64,000 nt of DNA, from positions 7,192,001-7,256,000 of the forward strand of contig OZ199838.1 of the NCBI GenBank assembly GCA_964304625.1. The letters are read 5' to 3'. Source of the stretch: Kudoa neothunni (lineage: Eukaryota; Cnidaria). The notes beneath the pieces were generated by a model. It ran no database searches. It was given only the letters and a program-made list of their open reading frames with translations, and was not told where the DNA came from. Positions 12,713-24,687 of this stretch are shown here, one piece after another (the first letter of the stretch is position 1; each line of letters starts with the position of its first letter). The translations under genes were made by a program, and so were the position numbers.

Positions 12713-15092
12713 AGATGATGGGGTATAACAGATGCTAATCTCACATCTATCGGATAAGCTTCATAAGGAAGTTATCACTTATTAATCTTCTTGAAGTTGT
12801 TTATTTTAATTTGAACCTATTGCAAATTGTTTTTCTAATTAAATATTCATGTTTTACCTTATTACGTAATTTTTTGTGTATTATGCGGCTCTAGAAATGA
12901 GATGCAAAAAATGGATCCAACATTACTTGAGTTTCGGTATCTCTAGTTTGAAAGATGTTTTGAATTAAAAACTGAGGATAAAATACTTTTAACTTTTTTA
13001 AAAGTATGAGGCTAGTTATAACCAGTTATTATCAAATCGAATACAATTCATTTTATTTGATCTCTAAGTGTCAATAAAACATTCCAATAATAGTGTACGT
13101 CTATCTTTCATATTGTTGATTTAATCTAAGTCATTATTTATTTTATGACCGTAAATAACCATATATTTAACGTTTGATTGATACAAAAATATTTATGCTA
13201 AAATCCAAATAATATATATCAAGTTATAAAATTATAGTCAGATTGGATATGAGAAATTTTACATTTTTTATATGACTGATTTCTACTAAAAATTTCAATT
13301 GATCTTTTTTTAATATTTTTATATATATTTATCGGTTAAAAATCAAAATTTGGATATTTTTAAGAATTTTTTAGTGTGACTTGAATTTATCAATGGGTTT
13401 TCTGTAACATTTTAAGAAAAAACAAAAACACAACTAAATATGTATATCTTTTATTATCTTATCATAATTACGTTGTTAAATACATAAAATCAATGATAAT
13501 CCTAACGGAAAACTCGGCTATTATTGTAACTCCTTTCAAATATTAATATGAACATAATAAAAGTTCCTGCAGAATCTGCTTCAAAGATTATATTAAGAAA
13601 ATTAATAAATTCTAATATTGAAAGTAACAAATAGAGATTCTAGAATCTATCAATGGTTTTTTAAAAAACTTACCATCGAGAAAATTCTGTTAAAGATGCG
13701 GTATTTGGAAAGATTCCTTTTATCGTAAAAATAGGGTCAATTTTAATATTGCAAAGCAAGCTAATAATGGCGAATATAATTCAAATCAAGTAATGAGAAT
13801 GTTTATAATAAGTTTCTCAACAAAATTTTAAGTTTATATGTTACATTAAGGGATTTAATAATGACAGCAACAATTATTTCAATCAATACAATAATTTATA
13901 AACATTATAAACCAGGAATGCACTAACCCGGATTTAATACGATCCCCTAATTAGCAATTTTGTGGTCCACGGCGAACACTAAATAATTCAAAGTAGTGAT
14001 ATATTATTTCAATTTTAGAATTATTATTTAATTTCTCACAAGAATCATAACTTTATTTTTAATGGCCCCTGCGAGTGTGGAGGAGTCTAATTTTTGCCTT
14101 CAGATTCAAAAAGCTTGCGCACTAATATTATTAAACAGTTTGGACACTACTCAATTTTATGAGAACATGATAAAAACAGTTACGTTCAAAAAAATAAAAT
14201 AAAAATAAATACAGATAATTGTCTTAACACTACAATAGATAACTGCCTTGGAATATTCGTCTGAGTAAAGATACCCTGCCACTTGTTAAAATTGAAAAAA
14301 ATTCTGCATCCCTCGAAGGTGTAAAATCCGACAATTCTAATATTATTAAAAAAATTGCATAGATGAAGTCAAGTCTTTCTACAAATATAATAAAATTAAA
14401 AAACAAATTTTTTGGGCGATTTTCAATCCATCTTAAAACATTTCAATTTACCGTAACATTATGTTTCTCCTCCGTAAACATTGCTAGCGTTCTGTAACCA
14501 CTTGGTTTAGGAATATCTCATGTCTTAATCTGATAGTGATCCTATGGTCGAATCGACGTTAAAGTGAGACCGAATATAACGCAACATTTTTCTCGGTGAT
14601 TCAAAATGGTTGAGGTCCATGTTACTTTTTTTAAATATTTTTTTCTTAAAAATAAAAGAATTAGATACTTCGATTTTATCTAATTAGCTAAAATTTAAAT
14701 AGTACATCTAACGATCATTTGAGTTGGAATCGACCATAAGATTACATTATATTATGCATTTATTATTTTAAATTTTTTTAATATTAAAAGCATCAGTTGA
14801 TTAAAATATAATTTTTTAAGTTTACTTATATCACCGAATTTAACGTAACTTAAACTTTTTTTGACTATTCAATCTCCTTTTTCTTAGTGTATGATAAATA
14901 AATTTTATTGCCGATGGCATCTGTGAATTATTTGTTAATATTATTGGAGTTTAAATTCATTTAAATTAGCAAAAAAAACATATTTATAAAAAAAATTAGC
15001 AATTTTAATTCAATCATGACTATTTTCCAGTGCATTGGATAGCAATTGTAGAAATATTTTCAAATTTTTGTTTCGACTAGGTTGAAAGTTAA
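12713..15092. other. Gene-free AT-rich stretch
   Basis: No coding or RNA feature is supported. Less AT-rich patches at about 13910-14110 and 14440-14600 may be worn transposon sequence, but no termini or protein motif were found. Confidence 0.5.
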
Positions 15093-16603
15093 TTCTCCGA
15101 GCATCTTGGGGTCGTTTTTGATCCCAGTCATGGTTTAATCAGTTATTTTCCCCTCATAGCGTATTTGGATTTTCTAGATATCGTACCTATCCTTTTATAA
15201 CAATCCATTGTTCTGGGAGGCAGTATTAATTTTTCTTTGAACAGAAAAGAGTTGGTTATTTCTCAAAAACTTACACCTCGCACCTTTGGGGTCGATAATG
15301 ATCCCAGAGGTTTTTCCATACAAATTGTGTATTAATTTATAGGTGTTTATTTGTAGTTTAGTTAGTCATATGGAAATATAATGGCATAATTCCGCTAATT
15401 AATGCCTGAAAAAAATTGATAAACTTGTGACAACGTTTGATTGTGAATTATGTCTAGATAAGATGGTTACACTGAAAGCTCTTCCATCATAAATAAAATT
15501 GAAGAATTAATCTAAAAGCAATAATTTTTATCGAATTCTAACGATTTTGGCACTACTATATTAACAAACCTTCTTACTCACAAACATAACATATGTAATG
15601 AGATCCCTCTAGAAAAACAGATACGAAAGTAAAAAATTTTGAATCCAAATCCTTGTGTAACTTCCTACATTCGTCAACAATAAAAATGGTTAAACATTTC
15701 TTAAACTTATTCTTCACCAATCAACTGTTATCTACAATTATCCATATGACCAATTAATTTGGTTGTTATCACTATGATTCTTCTTATGATGATTTCTATT
15801 TGAATTATTTTCGTGCGTATCTTGGCATACTAATATACATGTCGATTTTTAAAACTAAGACTGAATCTCCGGAAAGATTTTGGATGCTTGACAAGTTCTG
15901 TTGAGGTTTTTAGACATGTTATGCCACTGAAAGAATATACAAAAATCAAACGCTCATTCTACTTAGACGATTTTATTGCAAGGGAGGAAAGGAGAAAAAG
16001 AGAAATTATGTGTCTTGTGGCACACATATTAAAGTTTGTCAACGAAGCGCTAACTACACTAGATAGCAGAATCCATTCATTAATTATTTGCTGTCTTTTA
16101 TTTAGGTTTTCTTTGACATAAAAAATTACTCGCCTAAAGGTAGATGATGTGTTTAAACGTAGCGACTAATTTTCGAAGGATTTCAATTAGAAAATCTTTT
16201 TTATATTCTATAAAATCGCAAATATAGCGATGGAAAATCCATATATCACTTATGGAGTGAAACAAAAAAAATTTTATATTAAAATTTCAATCATTATAAA
16301 TTTTCTTCGTTTTATATAACATTTTTTAATTAGAATATTACATTCAAAAAAACTAATAACGACTTACACTACAAGGATTAAGCAAATATATGCATTCGAG
16401 AAAATAATAACCGAAAAATTAGTCATACAACATATTGTGTATATTTTAACATAACATGGACGTTAATTATTATTTAGAATGCCATAAGATTAATTAAAAT
16501 AATATAGGGATTGAAATTTGTTGATTATGCGGAATTTTGTCCTGGCGTCTTTGGGGTCGAAAAAGACGCCAGGTGTATAGTCCATTCGGAGATGCTCCGA
16601 GGG
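15093..16603 (+). mobile_element. Decayed piggyBac element
   Basis: The left end follows TTAA (15089-15092). The right end at 16603 is followed by TTAC, a worn TTAA. The terminal inverted repeats are short and matched (CTCCGAGCATC left, CTCGGAGCATC right, read inward). A subterminal GGGGTCGTTTTTGATCCC motif lies just inside the left end, a variant recurs near 15286, and a related motif lies near 16553. Inside, a frame with YLGILIYM, ERFWMLDKF and then MPLKEYTKIKRSFYLDD (about 15820-15970) resembles the N-terminal half of the piggyBac transposase domain. The catalytic region is not readable and the frame is broken, so the copy is dead. Confidence 0.65.
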
Positions 16604-17497
16604 TTACAAAATGCTCAGATTAAATATAAAAATTCGAAATGGCCAGTGACACGGTAAATAATCCAATATAGCAGCTTCTAAAAATCAAATCAGTCAACAG
16701 CTTGTATGTTTTGCCTATAATAAAAATTCACATCGCGTAAGCGTACATGCATTTTAGGATTAAATTTCATCGTGCCAATAATCTCTGCCAAAAAATTCCC
16801 CAAGTATTGAGCCAACGCGGATTCCCTTTTTCTCAGAAGTTATGCCCTAATTGAAGCTGCACCGAATAAGTTTACCGGCGGCACGATCAGAGATACAGAA
16901 AAACTAGAACAGTTTAAATAAAGGGTAAACAAGGGAAAACGTTCCCTAACTTTATATCCGCAAATCTTGTTTTTACAAAAAGTTTCTTATGGCCCACATA
17001 AATATTGAAAATCTTTTCTCAAATTAATCGTAGAAAAATTTACAATTTTTATCCAGTTATATACAATAAAATATTAATAAAAACCTTTAAAGTTGTAATT
17101 TTATTTAAAAGATGTTAATTATTGCACTTTAAAAAATAATTATTCAGCTCTATTGTAATTAATAGTTTTCAAGGTTTTGTCTCGTCTTTTGAGATAATGT
17201 CAATAAACCGTCAATCATGTTTGTAGATGGATTCATTACTCTTTCATTTCTTCCATTTACCGTCATTATCCATTATATTAAATAAAAATATTCAAAAAAT
17301 TCATATCTTTACTACTTTTAAATTTGTACATATAAACACAACCATTAATTAGCAAAAAAATTTTCATGGCCCACATGTGGATCATATCACTAAAGATTAC
17401 GAATCACAGAAACAATTTATCTCGACAAACAACATTACTAATCGCTATCATCTCACAATACATTACACATACAAGTGAAAAATTGACAAATAAAATA
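16604..17497. other. Intergenic spacer before PHF5A
   Basis: AT-rich, with no recognisable gene, RNA or repeat. It includes the 3' flank of the minus-strand PHF5A gene. Confidence 0.5.
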
Positions 17498-17969
17498 TCA
17501 TGTTTGTTTTTTAAATCCATATTTTTTCCGTTCGTAAAACAAATCAGTTCTAGCACTGCCAAGATTGACAATCTTTGGACAGCCATCTCTCTAAATAAAT
17601 TCAGATAATCCAAGACTAAACCAATAGCCAATTACATCTTTCTCCAAAAGAACGCATTCTCTACAATAGTAAGCGTCTGATACACCAGGGCCACCACAAA
17701 TCACACATCTACCCTGGTAGGAACCATAATTGCATTCATCGCATATTCTCACGAGAACGCTCGGTCTCACATACGAATCACAAATGACACATTTTCCGTC
17801 GCCTAACAACAAAAAATCTAATAAAGTCTCAAAGTAAGTCATATACATTTCTCACACAATCTTCCTATAGCTAGATAAAAATAATTAATTTAACAATGAA
17901 AATATCTGAATAAGTACCAACACCAGGTTGTTTTCGACAAAAAATAAGATCAGGATGATGTCTAGCCAT
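17498..17969 (-). CDS. PHF5A: PHF5A, SF3b spliceosome subunit
   Basis: This encodes the small zinc-binding SF3b subunit (PHF5A/Rds3/SF3b14b) that contacts SF3B1 near the branch-point adenosine in U2 snRNP, in the nucleus. Exons on the minus strand: 17969-17918, 17870-17847 (24 nt), 17802-17636 and 17590-17498. The spliced frame gives 111 residues, against 110 in human. It is near identical to the family: [56 protein letters not shown] and [12 protein letters not shown]. All CxxC zinc-binding cysteines are present. The exon 1-2-3 joins rebuild the conserved stretch exactly, which confirms the micro-exon. The first ATG is the family start. Confidence 0.97.
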
Positions 17970-18106
17970 TGTTAGATTGGCATGCGCGAAATTTGGCAAG
18001 AGGATTTTATTGTGAACGTGCGTCTCTAGTACGAATGCGCATATAAAATCGCGGTGATTAGTGAGCTCAGCTTTTACAAAATTCTAATGTATAGATTACA
18101 ATAATT

Positions 18107-18862
18107 TCAAAATAGTTGTTGAAATTTTTCAAATATATATAAAAATTCATCATATGAAAGATATTGTGTTGCTGAATCACGACTTAGACAGTTAATCATT
18201 GATTGAATTTGATGAGGAGAAGCATTCTGAAGCCCTAACAAGTGGGCAGAGTTAGCTATATCATAGGCATTGATAAGACCATCTTGATCAATGTCAATTT
18301 TGAGAAAATAAACCATGGGATCCATATTAGGATAATCGTGATTTGATTTGGTAATGAAATTGTGTGGTGATTTCGGTGATAGCATGTCTTCGACACCATC
18401 CATCAATTTGTTCAACGAAATAGTTTCTAAATATTGTGAATAAGTTGAGCATGATTACACTCATTTGCATAGAAAATTACCTGTATCAGGAAATATAGAT
18501 TCAGTTAGTTCGACCAATTGATTCCACATTTTATATGTGAGAGGATCTTCTAACAACCACAGATAGAATTCCACCTTGTCAATGCTATCACTTGTATTGG
18601 CCATAAGCGATAAACATTCGATATTGTCATCAACGAGGATTTCTGTTAAGGAGTCCCATTTGTTATCGTCCCCCACTGTCCATCGATGTGATAGTGGATA
18701 TTTTCCCCATTCAAAAAATTTAAAAATTCTAAATAAATAAAATAGATCAATGATACTATTTTCTTTCTTATTGATATTAAATTATGGGAGCAATAGGAAT
18801 AGCTTAGCTCAGTCTTATTATTTGTGCCGTGTAACACAAACATTGCGACTAGCAACAAGCTT
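18107..18862 (-). CDS. EF-hand protein, family not recognised
   Basis: At least two exons join well. One is about 18748-18482, reading FFEWGKYPLSHRW and then DDNKWDSLTEILVDDN. The intron is 18481-18427 (GT-AG). The last exon is 18426-18107. The last exon has a canonical calcium-binding EF-hand loop, DIDQDGLINAYD (about 18300-18260), followed by a helical segment and a second, degenerate loop-like region near LSYDEFLYIF. A possible first exon upstream (about 18844-18755, starting MFVLHGTNN) does not join in phase, so the start is unsettled. The gene lies between PHF5A and IMPA on the same strand. Calcium binding is inferred from the EF-hand; no further role can be given. Confidence 0.6.
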
Positions 18863-19405
18863 CTTAGATTATGTTAGAATGTGAAATTATTCGTATAGAA
18901 AATTGAGATAAAATAGAAGGTACGTTTTGAAAATATTCATATGGAATCGAATCAGTGAGCCTATTGTACACGTTTTTTACAAGCCCACCTGCTTCAAGAT
19001 CACTTGATTAGATATTAAGATACTAGGGGTTTGTTTGGTTTTTTGATTTTTCACTAGTGTTGCTATCAACCCAAGCTATACACAGTAGATGTTGCAGCTG
19101 GTGTGTAAAATAGATTAGGTAACGACCTACTTCAATAGCACTTAACTTTTCTACTTTTACAAGACAAATCTCCTAATTCAGTTTTAGGATGATTAGTGAC
19201 TAATCCACATCGGAATCAGTTGATTATTATAGCAATAATTCGAATAGAAAAAACGTGCCAAACAACACCACAAACCAACCAACAAACAAGATACAAAATA
19301 ACCAACAAGAATTATACGAGAATAATTAAAAAAATAAACTAACGTTTTGATTCAGAGAATAGGATTTACTGATCAATGCTAAAATATCCTTCACACAAAA
19401 TACAA
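18863..19405. other. Intergenic spacer
   Basis: Sequence between the EF-hand gene and the 3' end of IMPA. No feature is recognised. Confidence 0.5.
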
Positions 19406-21101
19406 CTATTCATCATCTCTAGGAAGGGCTGGAATTTTTGGCATAAATCGAACAAGATCGTCCTTTAGAGGTGGTTGTGAAACTGCAAGAATAGTTCTAG
19501 ACATTAGATCGAATGCTCCACCTAAATAATAATAATTATTATTATTGTAAGAACCATTTATTTATCATTGTGTGAATTGAACAATCAATTCACATGACTC
19601 ATGAGCATATGTAACAAAAACAATAACAACAAATACCATTGTACTGGTAGACAGAGCCTTGAGCTTCTGTGACAATTAGCGCCCCAGCTGCTATATCCCA
19701 ACAGTGAATTCCCCATTCGTAGTAAGCGTCAGCTTTGCCTTCAGCTATCATGCACAAATTGAGAGAAGCACATCCCAATGATCTCACACTAGATTGTTAA
19801 GTTGAATGTATATTGGGTGTAAATTTAGACAAAATTTTCTACCCGTGAACTGATCCTTTATCACTAAATATAGATGCAATTGTATTGAACTTAAGTTTCG
19901 ATGCATCATTATCGAGATGCACACCAAATTCTGTGATAATAACTGCCTTATTTTTTTCTTCATCGTAAAATAGTGAATCATTATAATGTATTTTCTGCAA
20001 ACGAATACTCACCTTTAACACTGGAGACTTGTAGTTTATGACCGTTTTTAAATGCTCCTTTACCAATCATTGCGGTATAGATATCATTGGTGGATGGGTT
20101 TAGTACCAGTCCAATCACAATCTAAGGTATATTACAATTTAGCTAATTTTATTCGGTCTCCCAATGGAGTTATAAAGGTTGTAACCCCCATGAATAATTG
20201 GTTTAATATTTACAATTAACTCTATGGTTAAATAGCATCAGCATTAAATTTTCAATAATTCTTTCTGACTCAAAATTAACTTAATTTCAGATAATTTTTA
20301 CACTTTAAATATTCTAAGACGTATTTAGACTCGAAAAATAGTCGTTAAGTGGCTTAGGAAATCACATCGTATTATCATTGTAATTCCCAATCCAAATAAT
20401 AAACAAAAAAACTCTAGCTAGTGTATTCAATTGATTGAACAACTGAATGGATTGCAAAACTTGCAAATAATGCGAAACTATAATTTATTTAATAAATAAA
20501 TCAGATGACAAAAGCAAGCCATAAACAGCCTTATTAGTTTATTTTTTATTGCATCAACTTTACAAATAAAGTATTACTTGTCTCTTGTAAACAGCCCCAA
20601 GAGAGACCGCATGAAAAGGAAAACCGTGAACAAAATTGGTTGTGCCATCAATAGGATCTAAAATCCATGTGAAGCTACCATTATTAATCTTAGATTTTTC
20701 AATATCGGATTCTTCGCCAATAACACTACAAAATTTAAACAAATAAAAATAAGTCAGACGGCCAGACTGCAAATATTCACTTATGGTGTGGATAGGTGTA
20801 TCGAATTTTCTCAAAAATAAACGTTTCCACTCTCTTGTCAATTATCGTGACTAAATCGGTGCTGCAACTCTTCGTTTTGTAGTTTTTCTTTAAATCCAAA
20901 TCTTTTCCAGAGTTTACAATCTAATTATCATGAATTAATAACAGGTGATCGTGGTTATCGAGTTGTTTCCTACGTCTAAAGCTTCTCGGCAGATCTTAAG
21001 TGCAAAGTCATTATACTCTTCTATCAAACAATAGTCTTAATATTGATTATTAGGTTATATTCATCGGTCAACAATTCACCTAACTCATCTAGTTGATCCA
21101 T
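19406..21101 (-). CDS. IMPA1: Inositol-1-monophosphatase
   Basis: It hydrolyses myo-inositol monophosphates to free inositol in a Mg-dependent, lithium-sensitive cytosolic reaction that feeds phosphoinositide synthesis. Eight exons on the minus strand: 21101-21080, 21035-20974, 20920-20781, 20725-20578, 20121-20013, 19957-19843, 19788-19637 and 19521-19406. They give 287 residues, close to the 277 of human IMPA1. Every junction is GT-AG and in phase. Metal-binding motifs are present: GEES (E79, E80), DPIDGTTNFVH (D98, D101) and WDIAAGALIVTEA with D230. The nearby YEWGIHCWD and GGAFDLMS blocks are also typical. Introns are mostly 38-55 bp. The exception is 456 bp at 20122-20577. It is divergent from STX16 across 208 bp. 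Assignment to IMPA1 versus IMPA2 is not resolved. Confidence 0.95.
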
Positions 21102-21309
21102 TTTTATGGTGCGGTCGTAATAAGGACAGAAAAAGCTCTATATGGTTAACTGTCAATAACTACCAAACAATCCAATTAGATATCTATTCTTATCAATACA
21201 GGCTAAATAACACTTCCAAGGAGATAAACAAATAATCGCACACCACACCACCGATACACAAACTAGTAAGGTGTTAACGACTCTTACAATCGTACATTAG
21301 TAAGGGGCG
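21102..21309. promoter_or_regulatory. IMPA / STX16 divergent promoter interval
   Basis: The start codons of the minus-strand phosphatase and plus-strand syntaxin genes are 208 bp apart, so the promoters of both must lie here or in the first exons. No TATA box or other core motif stands out above the AT-rich background. Confidence 0.5.
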
Positions 21310-23768
21310 ATGATTGCCGCAAGAGATGTAACTCCCATTTTTTTGTAAATTTCGTCAAACGCATCAAAATCAAGATAATATAAGCGTAACAATAAATTTA
21401 ACTTTTTATTTACAGTTTAACTCTAGAAAAAAATTCACGACAACCTCACTGATCGCGATCCGAACTCTGGGAGTTTTTATTATTCGACAACTGCAACAAA
21501 CTATACTATAGATGATCTACAATTGGTGAGCCCAAAAGGTTTGAAACTTCTGAATATATTTCTATGCAAACACAGAATGATTTTATTGCCATCGATTTTT
21601 CAATGGTATTCTATATGTAGGTGACCAATCAACTAAGATTAATGTTTCTTAGGACACCCGTTATATACCAAGTAACGAATTAACAAATAAATAATTTGGA
21701 TTTATCATTTACGTTAGCTTCAACATTATTTGGGCTACATACGATCAGAACGTATGTTTAATTAACTATTTCCTCGCGTATTCTTATTTTTTATCCGCCA
21801 GTTGAACTGCTTGAAACTCTTCAAAATGAAAGAATTTTTAAACCTTCAATCGTGGATGATCAAACTTATTTTCTTGAAAAAGAAATAGAAAACAAAACAT
21901 ACACTATATACAAGGTATTTCTTTCAGATCGCTCTAAGCTAACACCCTAACTATTAATGTAATCTCAATTTTGATCACAAAGTCAGATACGTTACGATTT
22001 CATAATTAGGGATTTGATTCCTGTATTTGGCCGATCGTTTACGATTGAATGTCGTAATAGAGATTACTGTAAAAACCTCGATCTCAAAATAGCCTAATTT
22101 TTGGAACTTGAGAATTATTATGCAATTTTTTGAGAGGCGCTTGAGCTTTAATTAAAATTATTATTTTTTCAATCAATGTCGTCTCCCCGGTTATTTATTA
22201 TATTTTTTATTAGTTTCCGTAATTAATGGGTAATAAATTTCAGACAGCATATAAATATGAATGTTAAGTCTTAGAATCTTTTTTTAATTATGTGGATCTT
22301 GTCTTTAATTGATTTGTTGTAAAAATATCATTTTTAACCAAAAGTTTGGTTAATTGTCATGTCGGAGTGCCCTATGATTTTTTCCTAATTTTGATAACAT
22401 ATACGTTGTTATCGACTGTTTTATTTTTATGGCTCGTAAAACTGCAGCCTACGTTATTCATTAATCACCGTGGAATAAATATTACAAAACTTAAACAAGA
22501 TCATAATTTAAAAGTCAATGTCAATTAACTCATTCGCTATATTTTGAACCAAACACGCAATATGTCTCGGCTTAACATTTCGTATGTTAACATTTTTTCA
22601 AAAAATTCTTAATTCTTGAAGTTTCGACCATTTAATATGCGTATTTCATTATATTTGATATTTATTCCATCTTGAATTTAAAGTTTAGTAAGTTTAACTA
22701 TTACATAGCAATCATCTGACTGAATATAAGATGTTTTAGTGTTTATATAATATAGAATAAGATTACGTTAAATCTGAAACATTGTGCATTGTAATTTAGT
22801 TGTAAACCTAACAGGCTGCTAACTTATGTATGCGTTAAATGATAAAAAATAACTTTAACTTGGAATACTTGAAATACCTAATTGCAGAATGGTAATTCAA
22901 CAATATATTTAGTGTTTGAACCAATGCCAAAAGCTACTGCCAGTTTTAAAGAATGGTTATGAGAGTGTAAAACACAAACCTAAATGTGCAGTGGCAATTG
23001 TGTTGGATAATTCCTTCAAAGGTTTTGCTTCACAAATTCAATCCATATCTATAATTTTTACTAATCGCCAAAAGGAATATGTTCAAAGTATGTGATTCCT
23101 TCATTTCTCAAAACTTAATCACACTAGAACTTGGCAGTGTTCTCAGCCAAAATATGGAACATTTTCGCATATACATACCAAACATAGAATCGGATACTGC
23201 CATGTCTCAACCAGTTGAGCAAGGTAACTTTCCAATGAGGCTATAGTTATATCGGGACGTAAATGTTTCTGTTGAAGTAATGGATCAAACGAGTTCATAT
23301 TTTCATAATTCAACCTCTATTCCCTTGTACGATTCCAATTTAACATCTGAAGTGTAATTTTTTAATTTATATATACGATTTAAATTAAATAATCTATATT
23401 TAGAAACAATAATGAACTAGTTTATCAGACGGAATCCAGGAACTATCGTAGAAATACCACAGAGCTTTTAAACATTGTTAAGTCTATCGAAAATTTGAAT
23501 TATACTATGCGAGAATTAGCAAAGATAATCGAAGGACAAGTAAATATGAAACAAATACTTGGTGATGAGTAATGTTATGAACTAGGGAGAAATTGTCGAC
23601 AATATTGAAGCCAACATAGAAAAATCGACAGTCAATACCTCGAATGCACTCACGCAATTAAAGTCCATTCAACAAATGTACAGCGAAAGTCCAAACAAAA
23701 GGATCATCGCCATACTAACATGCGTAGCGATAACTATGTTACTAATATTAATTGGCGTAAAATTGTGA
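21310..23768 (+). CDS. STX16: Syntaxin-16, Qa-SNARE
   Basis: This is a tail-anchored t-SNARE that drives fusion of endosome-derived vesicles at the trans-Golgi. Exons: 21310-21344, 21427-21538, 21802-21914, 22913-23087, 23128-23213, 23247-23353, 23404-23539 and 23586-23768, about 315 residues against 325 in human. The N-terminus (ARDVTPIFLKKIHDNLTDR) follows the short syntaxin-16 N-peptide. The SNARE helix (residues about 215-275) has the Q zero-layer residue in IIEGQGEIVDNIEANIEKS, and the last 20 residues are a hydrophobic anchor ending GVKL. Oddity: the exon 1-2 join needs one extra G to stay in frame if GT-AG is obeyed. The intron at 21915-22912 is about 1 kb, unusually long here; the 33-bp intron at 23214-23246 is unusually short. 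Confidence 0.88.
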
Positions 23769-24218
23769 AATTATAAAATTTCATTTCAATATATTTGTTC
23801 TATAAAACGTGTATTCAAATTTCGCATCACTCAATTGGTTATCTAAATACAGTAGGTGACTGATCGTGGGCATTAAACGGGAATTGGGCCCAAGGTGCAC
23901 TCGAGCCGTCATGGCACATACGAACAAAGCCAAATTTTAATGTCTCTTGCAATATACTCTCTCTTATCTATCATTTTTTTGCATGTAAAGTCAAAAGTAT
24001 ATTTAATAAAAATAAATTTTCTTATAACAATGATTTCAAGGGTAAATGCGATCAATTTAGTCGATCCTGGACTCTAATTTGTAGAAACACTATTTAGACA
24101 ACGTAGTGACAATATTACAGTATTTCACAACTAAGATGCAAACTTTTCCAATCAAGATGCAAAAATGGCGCATATCTATTAAAATGTTAAATTCCCTTTT
24201 GAAAATGTCAATTAAACT
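23769..24218. other. Intergenic spacer after STX16
   Basis: The 3' flank of STX16, with a slightly GC-richer patch at 23850-23930. A TACAGTAGGTGACTGATCG string near 23849 resembles some mariner-type ends, but no inverted partner was found. Confidence 0.4.
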
Positions 24219-24687
24219 TTAACCCTCCCCGTACTGCGTACGAAAAAATTACGCGTGTGCCGATGGGGTCCATTTGGGGCCCCCTTTTAAATCGGCTTTA
24301 ACGCCATCAATTATTACGAAACAAACAAGATGTTATTCAAAGACATTTATAAGTACAAAAAAATAAAATCTGGCTCTCTTCGGTAGCTTAAAATGCAGGT
24401 ATGAGGCCAAGATGAACTTATTGTGTCCGACCAATGTGATGAAAGCAGCGCATACATTTCAGCATTTAAGGCTTCGAAGATGTCTAAAAGAAATAAATAT
24501 CTAATTTATCAGACTAGGTATTATAAAAAATTCATAGATGATGATCAAACACAGGCCCAACTAAGCGCCGTTCTGTAGAAATTATCGGGCTGTTTCGGAA
24601 GTAGTAAACGTAGCGGCGCATGCACTTTGCTCTGAGATTTCATAGAAAGCAGTGTTTGAAAAACTCGCATCGTTTTAATTCCTTCAA
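24219..24687 (+). mobile_element. piggyBac-like left end and remnant
   Basis: TTAA (24219-24222) is followed by CCCTCCCCGTACTGCGTACG and, about 40 bp further on, GGGGTCCATTTGGGGCCCCC. This is the same architecture as the intact piggyBac elements of the window. A coding-like run (ELIVSDQCDESSAYIS, about 24410-24460) may be the start of its transposase. No right end is seen; the Merlin element that follows interrupts it. Confidence 0.5.

Noticed and set aside
23849-24120. mariner-type element starting TACAGTAGGTGAC
   Set aside because: No inverted partner and no transposase remnant between.
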